A DNA stretch of 64,000 bases. Origin: Flaveria trinervia. Its lineage: Eukaryota; Streptophyta; Magnoliopsida; Asterales; Asteraceae. A model generated the notes under the pieces. The model was given only the letters and a program-made list of their open reading frames with translations, made no database searches and was not told where the DNA came from. A program made the position numbers and the translations under genes. Location: the NCBI GenBank assembly GCA_025506515.1, contig CM046442.1:61389340-61453339 (forward strand). Reading direction: 5' to 3'. Shown here one piece after another: positions 12,091-23,684 of this stretch; position 1 is the first letter of the stretch, and each line of letters opens with the position of its first letter.

Positions 12091-12974
12091 TGAAGGGATT
12101 TAACAAGTTATCAAAGTTCATATAAGCTTGTTATATGAAAAAAATCAGCGGATAATAAGTTTTAAAACTTGCTAATATTATTATAATTAAAACCATTTAA
12201 TAAGCAAACCCCAAACCATGGATCATTATACGAGATGCATACAAAAAAATATATATAGGATGTTAAAAAACAACCTTGGAGCAGCCTGAAATCAATATGG
12301 TTGAGGTGAAAAGGATGAGTTTCATGGCTAAATCTTCAAGCAAGAAGACCTCAAGATGGTGATACCCCAAGCCACAAACGAAACTCTTGAATGCTAGGTT
12401 TCTTGACACCAACTTTCAGCAACAAAACCCCTTTTGATGCTGAAACTTTCAGCTTTTCTTTTGCCCTCTTCTCTTCAAAATCGAAAATTGAGAGAGAGGA
12501 ATATGAGAGCAAAAATCAGCCTTGCATGTAGGAGAGAAATCTGGTTTAGAAGGATGGATGTGTAATGCATTTATTCTTGTGTATTTACAAGACAAAGATG
12601 GGACCCCCAAGCATGTGGGCGGCCGAAATCCATTTGAAAAATGGATTCCCACTCTTTGTTTTGTTGCATAATAAAACACTTACTAAACCCTTATGTTTAT
12701 AAAGTTAAAACTTATTTAAACTTTATAAACTTAGTACTTTTTATTTGTTATTATTAGTAAGATTAAATAATGAAAAACAAATAGTACCATATGAACAATT
12801 ATCCATATAATGATGTTCATCTACAAAGGCAATGATTTAGAAAACCCATTTTCTAAATTGGTGTCATAATTTATTGGTGTTTGTTTAGCTTGTTATTGGG
12901 TATTACCCGATTTGGATCATATTACACTAGCCACATCAACTTAATATGCATTCTTGGGCAGATCAGGTCTTTCA
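12091..12974 (-). repeat. 5' LTR of copia B
   Basis: 884 bp, partner of 5066-5944, bounded by TGAAGGG and CTTTCA on the plus strand. It is flanked at its outer side by the second copy of the target duplication AATAT (12975-12979). Confidence 0.95.
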
Positions 12975-13488
12975 AATATTGGACTGTCCCGCATCTCAAA
13001 TTTTACTACATGGAATCTTTAGATTGATCATAAGTAAATTTGAGTTAAGGAGAATATCAATTTGGTATCCTCAGACCTAAGATACATACTGGGTTTTGAT
13101 ACTCACCAAGTGTTATACCTTGAGCTAGTTCTCACTGCCTTGAAATAATGGACAATACGTAAGGCTATGATCAGACGTGACACGAAGTGTTTGTGAGAAA
13201 CATATGTATTCAAGATGGAATTTGTTCCTCTTATTCGTTGAGAGTAAGATGTCTAGGCCTGATAAGTTAAATAAACAAGGAATGATCATTATGTGTCCTT
13301 GGATTTAACATGACATCTGTAACAAAAGGATAAATGATTGATTCACCTAAATCATTTCAAGTTGGATACTTGAATGGGATGATGTTATTGAATGGCTTTA
13401 AGTCATACGTATTAAGGGTAGTAAACTGTTGTTTGGCGGTATTTACTGCTTGCATCAATGTTCTATGAATCTTGTGCAAGTGAGAGAT
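12975..13488 (+). other. 3' non-coding part of copia A, after insertion of B
   Basis: Continues A exactly where it stopped at 5065. The fragment at 34570-35096 has the two halves joined (GGGATACAAATATTGGACTG), which serves as an empty-site comparison for the B insertion. Ends in the purine tract CAAGTGAGAGAT (13478-13488) directly before the LTR. Confidence 0.9.
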
Positions 13489-14438
13489 TGTTGAATTCTT
13501 TATGCCCAAGACGCATAGAACATTGATGTGGTTAGTATGTTATGATCCAAGTCGGGTCATACCCAATAACAAGCTTAGCAAACACCCAATAATATTTAAT
13601 TGATGACATGATCATACAATTAAATATATACACCAATTTAAAAAATGGGTTTTCTAAATAAGTTGCATATGAGATTGAACAATTTATATGGATATTTTGT
13701 TTATACATATTGTTTGTAATGTTATTTAAGTTACCTAAATAACATCAAATAATAAGTGAGTGTGTATGAGTTATTCAAATAAAAGGTTAATTGATTGAAC
13801 AACTTTTATAAATGACTTGTTAATGTGTTGAATATTTGGTTTTAACTTTTGGGGGGAAAACCCAAAGAAATAAGGGATTTCGGCCGCCCCTTGTTGGGTG
13901 TGCCTCTTCTTTGTTTTGTTTTGTGGTCTTGGAAACACACACACATTGGACACACATTCACTCCATCTCCTTCTCTCTCTCACATGCAAAACCACAACAC
14001 AAGAAAAGGGTTTTCTTGTTTTGTTTAAGGGATCCTCGGCTGAAAAGGTTCGAGAAATGCTATCTTTTGTTTTTTGGGTTCAATCCTAGCATCAAGGGTT
14101 TGTATTAGAGCTTGGGGTATGCAAGCTTTAGAGGACCTCTTTTGGTGCCTTGGTCATTTGTTTGATCCATATCATCCTCACCTTTTCGTATTTGGCTCTG
14201 AAAGGTAGTCTTTGGCAGCCTCATTATGGCTGTCCATATTGTTTGTTTTGTGTTTACATAGCTAGCTTTTATTCACATATAAAGATACTATGTTTATGGG
14301 TTTGTTTATAACTTTGTTAAATCAAGATGAAACTTGAAATTTTCAGTTCATTAACTAAGTTATTATGCTTGTTTCTGCTGCGTTTTTCACTAAGTTTAAA
14401 AGGTTAAACTATGTATGTTGTTCTAACAAACCCCAACA
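13489..14438 (+). repeat. 3' LTR of copia A
   Basis: About 950 bp, from TGTTGAATTC after the purine tract to CCCCAACA, with TGTTG/CAACA inverted ends. It aligns with the LTR at 35097-36045 over its length (GATCCAAGTCGGGTCATACCC block near 13550, TTCGGCCGCCCC-like block near 13880). The short frames inside it (13771-14108, both strands) are not supported as genes. The next bases, CATTT (14439-14443), would be the right target duplication of A; the left copy is outside the window. Confidence 0.92.
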
Positions 14439-14977
14439 CATTTAACAGCTCTACCCAACGGCGTTGCCTCATATTAAATCCTTCTGATTAAAGATTTGTT
14501 GCAGACTCTTGTGATCAGTGTATATGGTGCATTTGGTTCCATACAAATAACGTCTCCCAATTTTAAGAGCGAAAACAATAGCTCCTAATTCTAGGTCATG
14601 GGTAGTGTAATTATTTTCATGCATTTTCGACTATCTTGATGCATATGCATGACTTTATCTTTCTGCATTAATACACATCCAGACCTAACGGTGACGCATC
14701 ACAATACACTACAAATCCATCTGTCCCTTTGATATCTGACATTATGGGTGCATTACACAATTTGTTTCAAGATTTAAAAAGCTTTTTCATACTTCTATCC
14801 ATATTAGTTAATAAAGGTTAGTGGTTGAGCTATCCTTGAAAAGTTTTCTATAAATCTTCGATATCACCAGCTAACTCTAAAAATTGTCGTACTTTAGTTG
14901 GAGATTTAGGGGCTTCCCAGTTTTTGATTACTTCAATCTTTGTCAGGTCCACATGGATACCCTTTTCATTAATAACG
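14439..14977 (-). pseudogene. RNase H part of gypsy G1
   Basis: The minus strand reads gypsy RNase H in changing frames: LGAIVFALKIGRRYLYGTK, then YTDHKSLQ (near 14500-14525), then RQRRWVELLN ending at the boundary with A. The right edge is the insertion point of C, inside the LGHVI segment of the RT end. Single-base changes break the frame (for example between DHKSLQ and RQRRW). It would degrade the RNA template during cDNA synthesis. Confidence 0.88.
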
Positions 14978-15869
14978 TGACAGGATCAGTGATCACAAGT
15001 TTGACGTATCAGAATATAAAGCAGCGGAATACAAACACGAATTAGACAAATTGTAGCAAGCCAACGATATTTGTGAGCATTAAGATCGCATACAGTTATA
15101 GGGAGAGAATATGAATTTCTGATTTCTAGGAATGTTTATAGATGTAGAATATTTCTAATCGAATCAATCAATCATTCCATTCAATTACTCATTTCACTCA
15201 CTGATTACAATAGGTTGTCACTCCTTATATAGAGTGCAACATCACTGCTGTTATCACGGAAAGTGACAACTGGCAGATCCAATACAGAAATAACTAATTC
15301 TTAACAAACTACTGAAATGTTCACAACTACTGAGAACATATGAGCAAGTTAAGTACAAAATATAAAACTACTGAAACTACAACGACTGAAGAACAAGCTC
15401 TTCAGTCGTTTTACAAAACTACTGACAAAGAAAATAAAACTACTGATATCACAACTACTGAAGAAGTACTCTTCAGCAGTTGTGACAAACTACTGAGGCT
15501 TCAGTACTTGATCTTCAGACTTTGACCTTCAGGTGTTTCATCAGCTGATGACTTCAGTAGATATTATCAGCTGATGTCTTCAGTCTTTGTCTTCAGACTT
15601 TGTACATCAGTTGTTGATCTTCAGCACTTGTGAACTCTTCAGCTGTTGTTCTTCAGTACTTTGGTCTTTCAGCTTCAGCACTTGTGTTCTTCAGCTGTTG
15701 TACTTCAGCACTTGGTTCTTCAGCTGTTAAGGTCTTCAGCACTTGATCTTCAGCTGTTGAAGTCTTCAGCACTTGTCAAACTACTGATGAGGCTTTCAGC
15801 AGTTGTTGTGATACCGTGTGGGACTTAGAGGTTTTCTGATCTTGGCTCATTGGTTCTTTTGGTCCAACA
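14978..15869 (-). repeat. 3' LTR of copia C
   Basis: 892 bp, plus-strand ends TGACAGG and GTCCAACA (minus: TGTTGGAC...CCTGTCA, a 7-base inverted terminal match apart from one base). A TATA-like box reads CTATATAAGG on the minus strand (about 15223-15232). From about 15300 to 15820 it is packed with CTTCAG/CTGAAG motifs, including a perfect 12-bp stem AACGACTGAAGA...TCTTCAGTCGTT near 15381-15410. The frames called here on the plus strand (15340-15828) only reflect this repeat. Confidence 0.95.
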
Positions 15870-15884
15870 AACTCCCCCTGAACC
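15870..15884 (-). promoter_or_regulatory. Polypurine tract of copia C
   Basis: aactccccctgaacc on the plus strand, i.e. GGTTCAGGGGGAGTT on the minus strand, abutting the LTR start. Element D has the matching CTAGGGGGAGTT before its 3' LTR (42203-42214). Confidence 0.9.
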
Positions 15885-16086
15885 AATGCAGCCAAAACCT
15901 CTAACTTATTTATACTCCCACTTATTGATGGCCAAAATGTTGGTCTTTTTCCTTCTTGATCAGTAGAGAAGATGACCCATGTATGCTCCGGCCTGGGAAG
16001 AAATCTCAAATATTTGTTTGGCAGAGTATGAATGGGAACTCTGTTTTGGGGAACTGGACACAGAGTTGTTATCCCATTCATGAGAT

Positions 16087-19000
16087 TTACTTCCCCATAA
16101 TGAGTCTGTATGACTCACGAACATAGGCCTCAAGGAGAACAATTTGTTCCTCTTGAGAGAGTTCTTCAGCTCCTCCTTCGAAGAAGAACTCTGGACCATA
16201 GTACTCTGATAAGTACTTCATGGTCCTGCCATTTTTCAGCTCCACCGTAGTTACCTCCCTATATACAAATTCATCAGGATGGTTGCCTTCAAGGAGTAAC
16301 TGGAGCTCATTCTTTTGGATGTCTTCAAGCTTTTTATATAACAACCCCTTCTTAATCATCTTGTTTTCTAGTAAGGCTTGAGGTGTCTTCTTTGCTTGGT
16401 GAGCTTTCTTGAATTCATCAATGATTTCCCAAGGTGAGACTACAACAGCCAACATGATGGTAGATTCTATTGTTTTTCGTACTTGGCCGTTGTATCTGTG
16501 TGGGATAGTTCTTTTATGGATTCTAGAACTCACCCTGGGGTCTGGCCATACTCTCACTCTCTCCTTCTGATACTGAAAGGTGTGCCTGAGAGTGTACAGC
16601 CTTTGAGCATGCCCTTTCATGGCTTGAATAGATGATGACTGAGGAAATTCCTTGTCAACCATCTTCAACAGTTGCTCATCGTGCTGTTTCTGCTGTTCTT
16701 CTTCTTCTATCTTGACTCTGACCATTTCCCTTTGAGAGTCAGGTGTGATCATGGATTGACTCCGGGGTTTTGGTAGCTTCAGAACAGCAGAGAGTGGCAG
16801 ACAATCATCTTCATCCTCTTCTTCTTCTTCTTCTTCCATCCTCAGCACCCTTCTCCTCCTTCGGGGTACATCACTGGATGATGGTTGGGTTGGTGAAGGA
16901 TTGGTTTTGAAGAAAGAGGATGTTTGGATTTTGGCTTAGAGGTTGGTTGGGAGATTTGAGGGATAGGATCTGTTTGAGTGGGTGGAAGGGAAGGTTGATC
17001 TAGCATCCTTGTAGTTAATTTCGCCTTTGTGAGTTTAGCCATCTCTAACCTTTTGCCAGCCCCAGCCTCATCAAGGGCTTCCACAATATCCCTTTGTTGA
17101 ATTGCTCAGACAGACAGATTCTGGTGGCTATAGCCAGAATGCTGTCCCTGGACCATGCGCGGATCTCCATTAATGATCTTCCCAAGTATTTTGCAATAAG
17201 CGGATCATTATTTCCAACCTCTCTTTCTCAAGAGCATCATACCCTGCCCATCGGGTTTGTATCTCTTGTACTTCTAACCTTCTGATCTCACTATCCAGTG
17301 GGCTGTGTCAAACCCCTGCCTGAAGAGTTGTTCAATTATATTATCCATGGAGCGGCTGTGTGTGGTGTCAGCTTCTTTGACCAGCTCCTCCAAGGATTTG
17401 TCTTCAGCAGTGATCATCAGCACTTCTCTTTCGCTTGTACGTGAGCAGAGGTTGCTTTTCTTTTCCCTCCTCTTCCTTTTCCTCAGATCTTTTCCTCTTC
17501 TTTCTTTCACTGCAGTACTCTCCCCCTTTTTGGTTGCATTGGAGGAAGGGGTTGGTACCGCAGAAAGAGTCTTTTGAACAGCAGCATCAACCAAGGGCTG
17601 TAATGTGGAAAAAGCCTCTCATCAAGGGCTTTGATCACTATATCAGTGATTATGGGGGTGATGAGAGGGAGGGAATTTTGGAGTACAGCACCTATTTGCT
17701 CGGAGGGTTCTGTTCCTGAGAAGTAGGGCCTGAAGCAGAGGCAGGTGGTTGATTTTGGGGTGGCTCTGTGTTTGGGAAACCTTCAAGGGAAGGTGCCATC
17801 TGTGGGTGTATGATGGTGGCAGATGGACTTGCATCCTGAGACATCTTGGCCAGCACTCTTTGAGTCTGCTAACCTCATCCTCTAGAATGGTATTTTGAGC
17901 AACTACATCATAGAAGAAGCTCAGGTCATCATCAGTTGATACTGAATCACCTGACCTCCTGCTTAGAGCAGGATTTACATGCACTGGGTGTAGACCAGTT
18001 GGTGCATGTGCCCCTTGTGCTTGGTACTGGGGACTTCCAGCCTCAGGACAATGTCCATCATCAGCTGTTGCCTCTAGGGAGGTCTTAGCAATGTTACCAG
18101 CCTCACTCTGGTCATGTGCTGAGTCAGAGGAGGTGGCAGCCTCACTAGATATTCTAAGCTCCTTGTCTACACCAGGAGATAGAATTGGGAAACCCCTGTG
18201 CTGTGGGTTCTCAGGTGCACTGTGTTCCTCCCCCTCAATTGTAGAGGAATTCCCAGTAGTAAGTGGTTTCTGGGGAGGGGGTGAGGAGTGCAATTGAGTC
18301 AGCACTTGTGCAACTATTAAAGTTGGGCTGTGAGGGGTGGTTGTTTGGGGTAAGGGGTTAGAAGCAGTGTGCACCTGGGGTGGATGGTGCTCTTCAATGG
18401 CAATCTCCTCAAGTGAGTGAGATCCCAGATAAGTAGGTACCCCTTGGTTTGCTGCAGGCTCCTGTTGAGAGGAAGCCTGAGCGGCTGTGGCTGGAGAGTC
18501 ATTGTATCCACTAGGGGGTTTGGACTAGTGGATATATCCTGCGTTTGTGGTGCAGGAGCATCCTCAGGGGACTCAATTCCCTGAGTAGCCATTTTGGGTT
18601 TCTTTTTGGTGGGTTTGGTGGGGACATTGGATTTGGAGGTGGTGGCTGTGGGTTCCAGCTGCGTGGGTTTTCGCAGCTTGGCAGCCATTTGAGTGTCCGG
18701 TCAGAGTTGTGCCGGGAGTATACTTCTGGCAGAACAGCCGTAGCAGGGACTCCCAAGCCAACAAGTCCCTCAGCATTAAGCTGGTCTATAATAATGGCCA
18801 TTATGAACCGTGGATAGAGTATCCAACGGTTGGCAGTTAGTTTTTGAGCCATATCTTTGAGCTCTGAAAATATTAATTCTGAAAAATTCAGTGGTTGTTG
18901 CTCAAGATAGAATACATTACCTGCTGCCATTTGGTGGACATTTGATCCCAAGACGATGTCTTAGGGGCCAAACATACATTGACCATATGAAAAATCAGGC

Positions 19001-19403
19001 GCTCAGCGTCATTAAAGTGTTTCTTCATGATGGTGGTGGCACTGAGATCACCTTGATATCCATGCTGAGCAAATGATAGATCTATGGTGCCCTTCGGATA
19101 TCCAGCAGGAGAGGTAGCATCACTCAGTTGAAGAATTTTACGGATTGTTGCAGGAGTAATCACTACTTCTTTGTTGTTGACGACTGACGGAGGGATCGTG
19201 TGTTGCTCTCCTCAGTTGTAACAGTAACGTTCATCCAAAATTGGTTCAAGGATTCGGCATGTAAAACGGGGTTCAAAAGGAATGCCTTGTTGTATTGGGG
19301 ACTGAACCATAAGATCGATAGCAGCATCGAACTTAGTCCAGATCGGCGATTTTGTGAGGTAGGCAACACAGTTGTGTCGCGGTTTAATTTGCATAGACGC
19401 CAT
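16087..19403 (-). pseudogene. Post-pol ORF3 of copia C (broken)
   Basis: Starts at the ATG at 19403 (minus; MASMQIKPRHNCVAYLTKSP) and ends at a stop at 16087. Open pieces follow each other in different frames: 18888-19163 (ITPATIRKILQLSDAT), 18511-18951 (LTANRWILYPRFIMAIIIDQ, then basic and Pro-rich text), 17643-18374 (Ser/Pro/Glu-rich), 16842-17594 (Lys-rich) and 16087-16848 (253 residues, acidic N-terminal run, then a compact charged domain). The N-terminal third is homologous to the ORF3 of D and E. No signal peptide, membrane segment or catalytic motif was seen. Function unknown. In copia elements of this type the extra frame is often labelled env-like, but nothing here shows an envelope. 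Confidence 0.8.
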
Positions 19404-19559
19404 GGAAGTTTTGGAGAGGAACGTTAGGTTTGAAGAAGATGAAGCATGGAGAGCTCAGGTTAAGGGTATTTATAGGGTACGGGTGAGGAAACGACTGAAG
19501 GATGTGGTGTTAGTCATCAGTAGTTTTAAACGACCGTTGACATGGTATTATCCTTTCAG

Positions 19560-20155
19560 ACGTTGAAACAGCTGAAGTCGTGGTGTTAGGCATCAGTAGT
19601 TTAGAAAACTACTGAAGACCGTGGTTTTGACTTCAGATGATTGAAACAACTGAGGACATGGTGTTTTTCATCAGTAGTTATGAAACTACTGAAGACAGTG
19701 GTTTTGTCATCAGCTGTTGTAAACGACTGAAGACTTGGTATTGGTCATCAGTAGTTATAAAACTGCTGAAGACGTGGTTTTGCTTCAGTTGTTTAAAATG
19801 AAACAGCAGTTGTACAAACGACTGAAGAGAAAGTTCTCTTCAGCTGTTTTCGTCAATTCTTAGCTTTTCAGCTGTTTCAAACTATCCTCAACACATTCAT
19901 CAGTCTTTATGGCTGATTTCAGTTGTTTCATAGGACATCAGTACTTATCTGTTTTTACTGATTGCAGTAGTTATGACTGCATCAGTAGTTGTAACTACTT
20001 CAGTAGTTTAGAGCAGATGAAGTACTTCAGTACTTGTGAGAATTTAGCCTTCAGTAGTTATAAAAACTACTGAGGTTAAAAGCTCATCAGTACTTATATG
20101 TGACAGGCACTCATGATCATCAGTATGAATTACTGAGATCATCAGTAGTTGTCAC
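19560..20155 (-). repeat. CTTCAG/CTGAAG hairpin-motif array in the spacer of copia C
   Basis: The non-coding gap between RNase H and ORF3 (19404-20155) is filled with repeats such as CATCAGTAGTT followed by AACTACTGAAGAC, several of them facing each other as short hairpins (for example AGTAGTT-atg-AACTACT near 19674-19690). The same words fill the LTRs of the element. No conserved period, so it is not a classical tandem repeat. Confidence 0.85.
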
Positions 20156-20983
20156 CTATTCTAGCTGCAGCATACCAAGCCTTAACACCAGGTTTTGGAA
20201 AGTTGAACTATCCAAAGGCTTAGTAAAAATGTCTGCAAGCTCATCAGCACTAGGCACAAACTTAGGATCAATCAGACCTTTTTCAAAACAATCCCTTATA
20301 AAATGATGTCTGATCTCTATATGTTTGGTCCTAGAGTGCTGGACTGGATTTTTGACAATGCAAAGAGCTGAAGCACTATCCATTAACAATGGAGTCTTAG
20401 TCTCTGTAATGCCATAATCCAAAAGTTGGTTTTGAAGCCAGAGTACCTGAGATGTACAGCTTGCAGCAGCAATGTACTCTGCTTCCGCAGTGGATGTAGC
20501 AACTGAGGTCTGTTTCTTGCTCTGCCAAGAAATCAAGCAGTTGCCTAGGAATTGACATCCACCAGAAGTTGATTTCCTGGTCAACTTACACCCTGCATAG
20601 TCACTGTCAGAAAAAGCAACTAATTTACCAGAATGTCTGGTAGAATACCATAAACCTAGAGATGGAGTGCCTTGCAGATATCTAAAGATCCTTTTGACTG
20701 CAATCAGATGAGACTCTTTAGGTGCAGCCTGAAATCTAGCACAAACACATGTAGCAAACATAATATCTGGTCTAGAAGCTGTTAAATACATCAAGGACCC
20801 AATCATACATCTGTAAAGTGTTTCATCAACCACTTTACCTTTCTGATCTGAGTCCAGTTGTGTGGTGCTGCTCATGGGAGTAGAACAGGGCTTACAGTTT
20901 TGTAAATCAAACTTTTGCAAAAGATCTTTTGTATATTTGGATTGATGAATAAAAATTCCATCAGCCTTTTGTTTGATTTGCAA
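20156..20983 (-). pseudogene. RNase H of copia C (open over 275 residues)
   Basis: A clean reading frame with the connection domain (KDLLQKFDLQNCKPCSTPMS, CMIGSLMYLTASRPDIMFAT) and RNase H: FSDSDYAGCKLTRKSTSGGC (first Asp), STAEAEYIAAASCTSQ (Glu), DSASALCIVKNPVQHSRTKH (Asp) and the C-terminal ELADIFTKPL. It ends at a normal stop at 20156. This segment alone could be translated, but the upstream frame is shifted near 20980. Confidence 0.92.
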
Positions 20984-22018
20984 CCCCAGAAAGAACTGTA
21001 ATCTCCCATGGCACTCATTTCAAACTTCTGTTGCATCAACTTTGTAAAGGCATCACACAACTTTGGATCAGAGGATGCAAAAATGATATCATCTACATAA
21101 ATTTGAACAAGTAGATTATGCTGCCCAGCTTTCTTAATAAATAAAGTCTTGTCTAGGGAGCCTCTAGTGAAATTGTTTTCCAGAAGAAAGTTTGATAATG
21201 TCTCATACCAGGCTCTGGGAGCTTGTTTTAACCCATAAAGAGCTTTATCAAGCTTATACACCCAATTAGGATGTTTATTGTCCTCAAAGCCTGGAGGTTG
21301 ACATACATAAACCTCTTCTTTAACTTTTCCATACAAAAATGCACTTTTGACATCCATTTGAAAGACTTTAAGTTTTTGATAAGCAGCATAAGCTAAAAAC
21401 AATCGAATTGCTTCCAGTCTGGCTACAGGGGCAAAGGTTTCATCATAATCAATACCTTCTTCTTGTGCAACCCCTGAACAACCAGTCTGGCCTTGTTCTT
21501 AACAATAAGCCCATTTTCATCAGTTTTGTTCCTAAACACCCATTTAGTGCCTATTGCACACTTACCTGGAGGTAGAGAACCAGTTCCCACACTTGCTGTT
21601 TCTTGAACTGAAGAAGCTCAAGCTGCATGGCATCAACCCATCCATTGTCCTTTAAAGCAATGTGATAATTCTTTGGCTCTTGCTGACTGATGAAGAGAGC
21701 ATAGAAGCAGAAATTTGACAATTGACTTCTTGTTGATACTCCAGCAGTGATATCACCAATGATTTGAGACATAGGGTGATTCTTCAGATCTTGATACACA
21801 ATGAGATCTGTGCAAGTGTTTGTAGCCGGTTCAGCAGCAACAGATGGTGATGGTGAATCATTTCCTTGAAACCAATCAGTGGATGGTAATTCAAAGGAAG
21901 TTGAATTCGAAGAAATCTCATCAGCATTTGTTGTGGATGGTGCTACTGGCGCTACAGGAACATCAGGTCTAGTAGAGTCAGGCAGCTGATCACTAAACCT
22001 AAGAGGTGAGTACTGCAA
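20872..22018 (-). pseudogene. Reverse transcriptase of copia C (frameshifted)
   Basis: The frame 20872-21402 carries LKVFQMDVKSAFLYGKVKEE, YKLDKALYGLKQAPRAWYET and the catalytic YVDD (21088-21099). Upstream, 21551-22018 holds the linker and the RT start (DNGWVDAMQLELLQFKKQQV). The piece in between (21403-21550) with the KNKADENG and FAPVA-type motifs is in a third frame. One or two single-base changes separate the pieces. Confidence 0.9.
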
Positions 22019-23160
22019 TCATCATCATCATCAGCAGTACCACCAGGTGGTGAACTGTTGACAGGAGCAACAGCAGGAGTTTGATAGGAACATATTGCAG
22101 TATGTCCAATCAAATAACTCCACAGGACTTTGTGGAATCTTGTCCTTTGGAGATTCATTAAACTTAACATGTAGAGTTTCTTCAACCATCTTTGTTCTGC
22201 AGTTGAAGACTCTGTATGCCTTGCAAGTAGATGAATAACCAACAAAGTATCCTGCATCCACCTTAGGATCAAATTTGTGGAGTTGATCCTTTGTGTTGAG
22301 AATAAAACAGGGACACCCAATGCTTTGAAAAATGAAATCAGAGGAGCCAAATGATGGAGAACTTCATATGGAGTCTTCATCAACCTCTGATTTACTAAAA
22401 CTCTATTTTGCACATAACAAGCTGTGTTGACAGCTTCGCCCCAAAGGTCAATGGCAAACCTGAGTCAGCCAGCATGGACCTGGCAGCTTCAATGAGGGTC
22501 CTGTTCTTTCTCTCCACTACTCCATTTTGTTCTGGAGTCCTTGGAATGCTGAACTGCCTTTTGATTCCCTTTGAAAGATAGAAGTCATCAAGTGTATGAT
22601 TTCTGAACTCAGTTCCATTATCACTCCTAATACACTTGACTGGAGGGAATACTGCTTCTCAATGTACAGCACAAAGTGGATAATCTTCTGAGCAGCCTCA
22701 TCCTTTGAATGTAGAAAGAAAGTCCATGCAAATCTGGAGTAATCATCCACAATTACCAGACAGTATTTCTTCTTTGCCATGCTCATTACTCTCACAGGAC
22801 CAAATAGATCCATATGCAGTAATTGCAAGCAGGCAGTGGACTTGGACACTTCAATAGGAGGAAATGAGACCTTGTGCTGTTTTCCTTTTAAACAAGCAGT
22901 GCATGTTTCATCACAGTGGAACTCCTTTATTGGTAAGCCTCTGACTAAACTATTGTGGCTAAGCTGATTCATGTTTTTGAGATTGACATGACCAAGCCTC
23001 CTGTGCCATAGTTTAGATTCTTGAAAAGAGGCTTTGGAAAATAGGCAAGGATTGCCTTTGAGATCTATCTTCTTAGAGAGATCTAAAGCATACACTCTTC
23101 CTGTCCTGTTGGCTTTCAGGAGAGTGTGATCATCCAACACCTTGTCAATCAAGTGCAAAA
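22019..23160 (-). pseudogene. Integrase of copia C (frameshifted)
   Basis: The frame from 23233 to 22517 includes LWHRRLGHVNLKNMNQL and CDETCTACLKGKQH (HHCC zinc site), then LLHMDLFGPV and IVDDYSRFAWTFFLHSKDEA with the first catalytic Asp. A frameshift near 22640 disturbs the SDNGTEF motif. The catalytic Glu zone and the C-terminal domain follow at 21952-22413 (NQRLMKTPYEVLHHLAP). Confidence 0.9.
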
Positions 23161-23684
23161 CTTTGGATGACAGAATCCTACAGTTTTGACTTGTGAAGGG
23201 CAACATGGCCTTTATCACACATTTGACTGACACTCAAGAGGTTGTACTTGAGATTTTCCACATGATTAACATCATCAAATTTGATTTCTCCATTGGAGAC
23301 AAAGCCCTTACCGATGATGTAACCCCTAGCATCATTGCCAAAAGAGACAAATCCCTTCTTTCCTTGAGAGTAGTCATGAAGAAGAGAGATGTTCCCAGTC
23401 ATGTGCATAGATCCCCCACTGTCTACATACCAGATGCTACTTTGGCATGTTGAAGAACCCTGCAATAATAAACAATCAGTTAGTTTTAGAGACCCAAACC
23501 TTTTTGTTTTGGGCCTGGTCTCATCAATAGATGGTAAACTAACATGTTTATTTGTAACAACAGCCTGAGAAGAGGAAGATGGTGTAGAAGAGGAGTCCTT
23601 TGGCTTAGACCTCCTTTTCTGTGGTTTCAACATAGGAGAGTCTAGTTGGTTAAATCTACCCAACAGATGTTGTACCATCATCAC
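23161..23684 (-). pseudogene. Protease region of copia C
   Basis: The frame 23178-23684 reads a basic linker, then SSIWYVDSGGSMHMTGNISL with the DSG aspartic protease site (about 23395-23430), and ends with LKYNLLSVSQMCDKG, the start of the GAG-pre-integrase segment. It overlaps the gag frame by four bases at 23681-23684, which may mark a frameshift rather than a designed overlap. Confidence 0.88.

Larger units (their letters stand above)
5066..12974 (-). mobile_element. Full-length Ty1/copia element B, inserted in A
   Basis: Two LTRs (5066-5944 and 12091-12974), each starting TGAAGGG and ending CTTTCA on the plus strand, enclose a minus-strand gag-pol. AATAT flanks both sides (5061-5065, 12975-12979) as a 5-bp target duplication. 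A purine tract (minus strand) lies next to the left LTR and a tRNA-type primer site next to the right LTR. B belongs to the same family as A: the leader motifs and the protein domains match throughout. Coding frames are broken. By eye the LTRs agree at roughly nine bases in ten, with many one-base gaps. Confidence 0.95.
1..14438 (+). mobile_element. Ty1/copia element A (interrupted, left end outside window)
   Basis: Seen: gag, protease, integrase, RT and RNase H follow each other on the plus strand (826-4804), the usual copia order. The 3' non-coding part stops at 5065, is interrupted by element B, and resumes at 12975 up to a 3' LTR (13489-14438). The window starts inside the 5' leader. By comparison with B, where the gag start lies about 1.4 kb from the LTR, the inner edge of the 5' LTR of A should be roughly 0.6 kb left of base 1. 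All domains are broken by small indels, so A cannot encode its own proteins. A lies inside gypsy G1, whose RNase H sequence continues immediately at 14439. Confidence 0.9.

Noticed and set aside
13771..14108. Overlapping frames in the A LTR
   Set aside because: They lie wholly within a defined LTR, on both strands, and have no recognisable domain.
15340..15828. Ser/Leu- and Thr-rich frames in the C-type LTRs (also 27163-27405 and 37583-37765)
   Set aside because: They arise from the CTTCAG repeat in an LTR; the same frames appear in each LTR copy without coding features.
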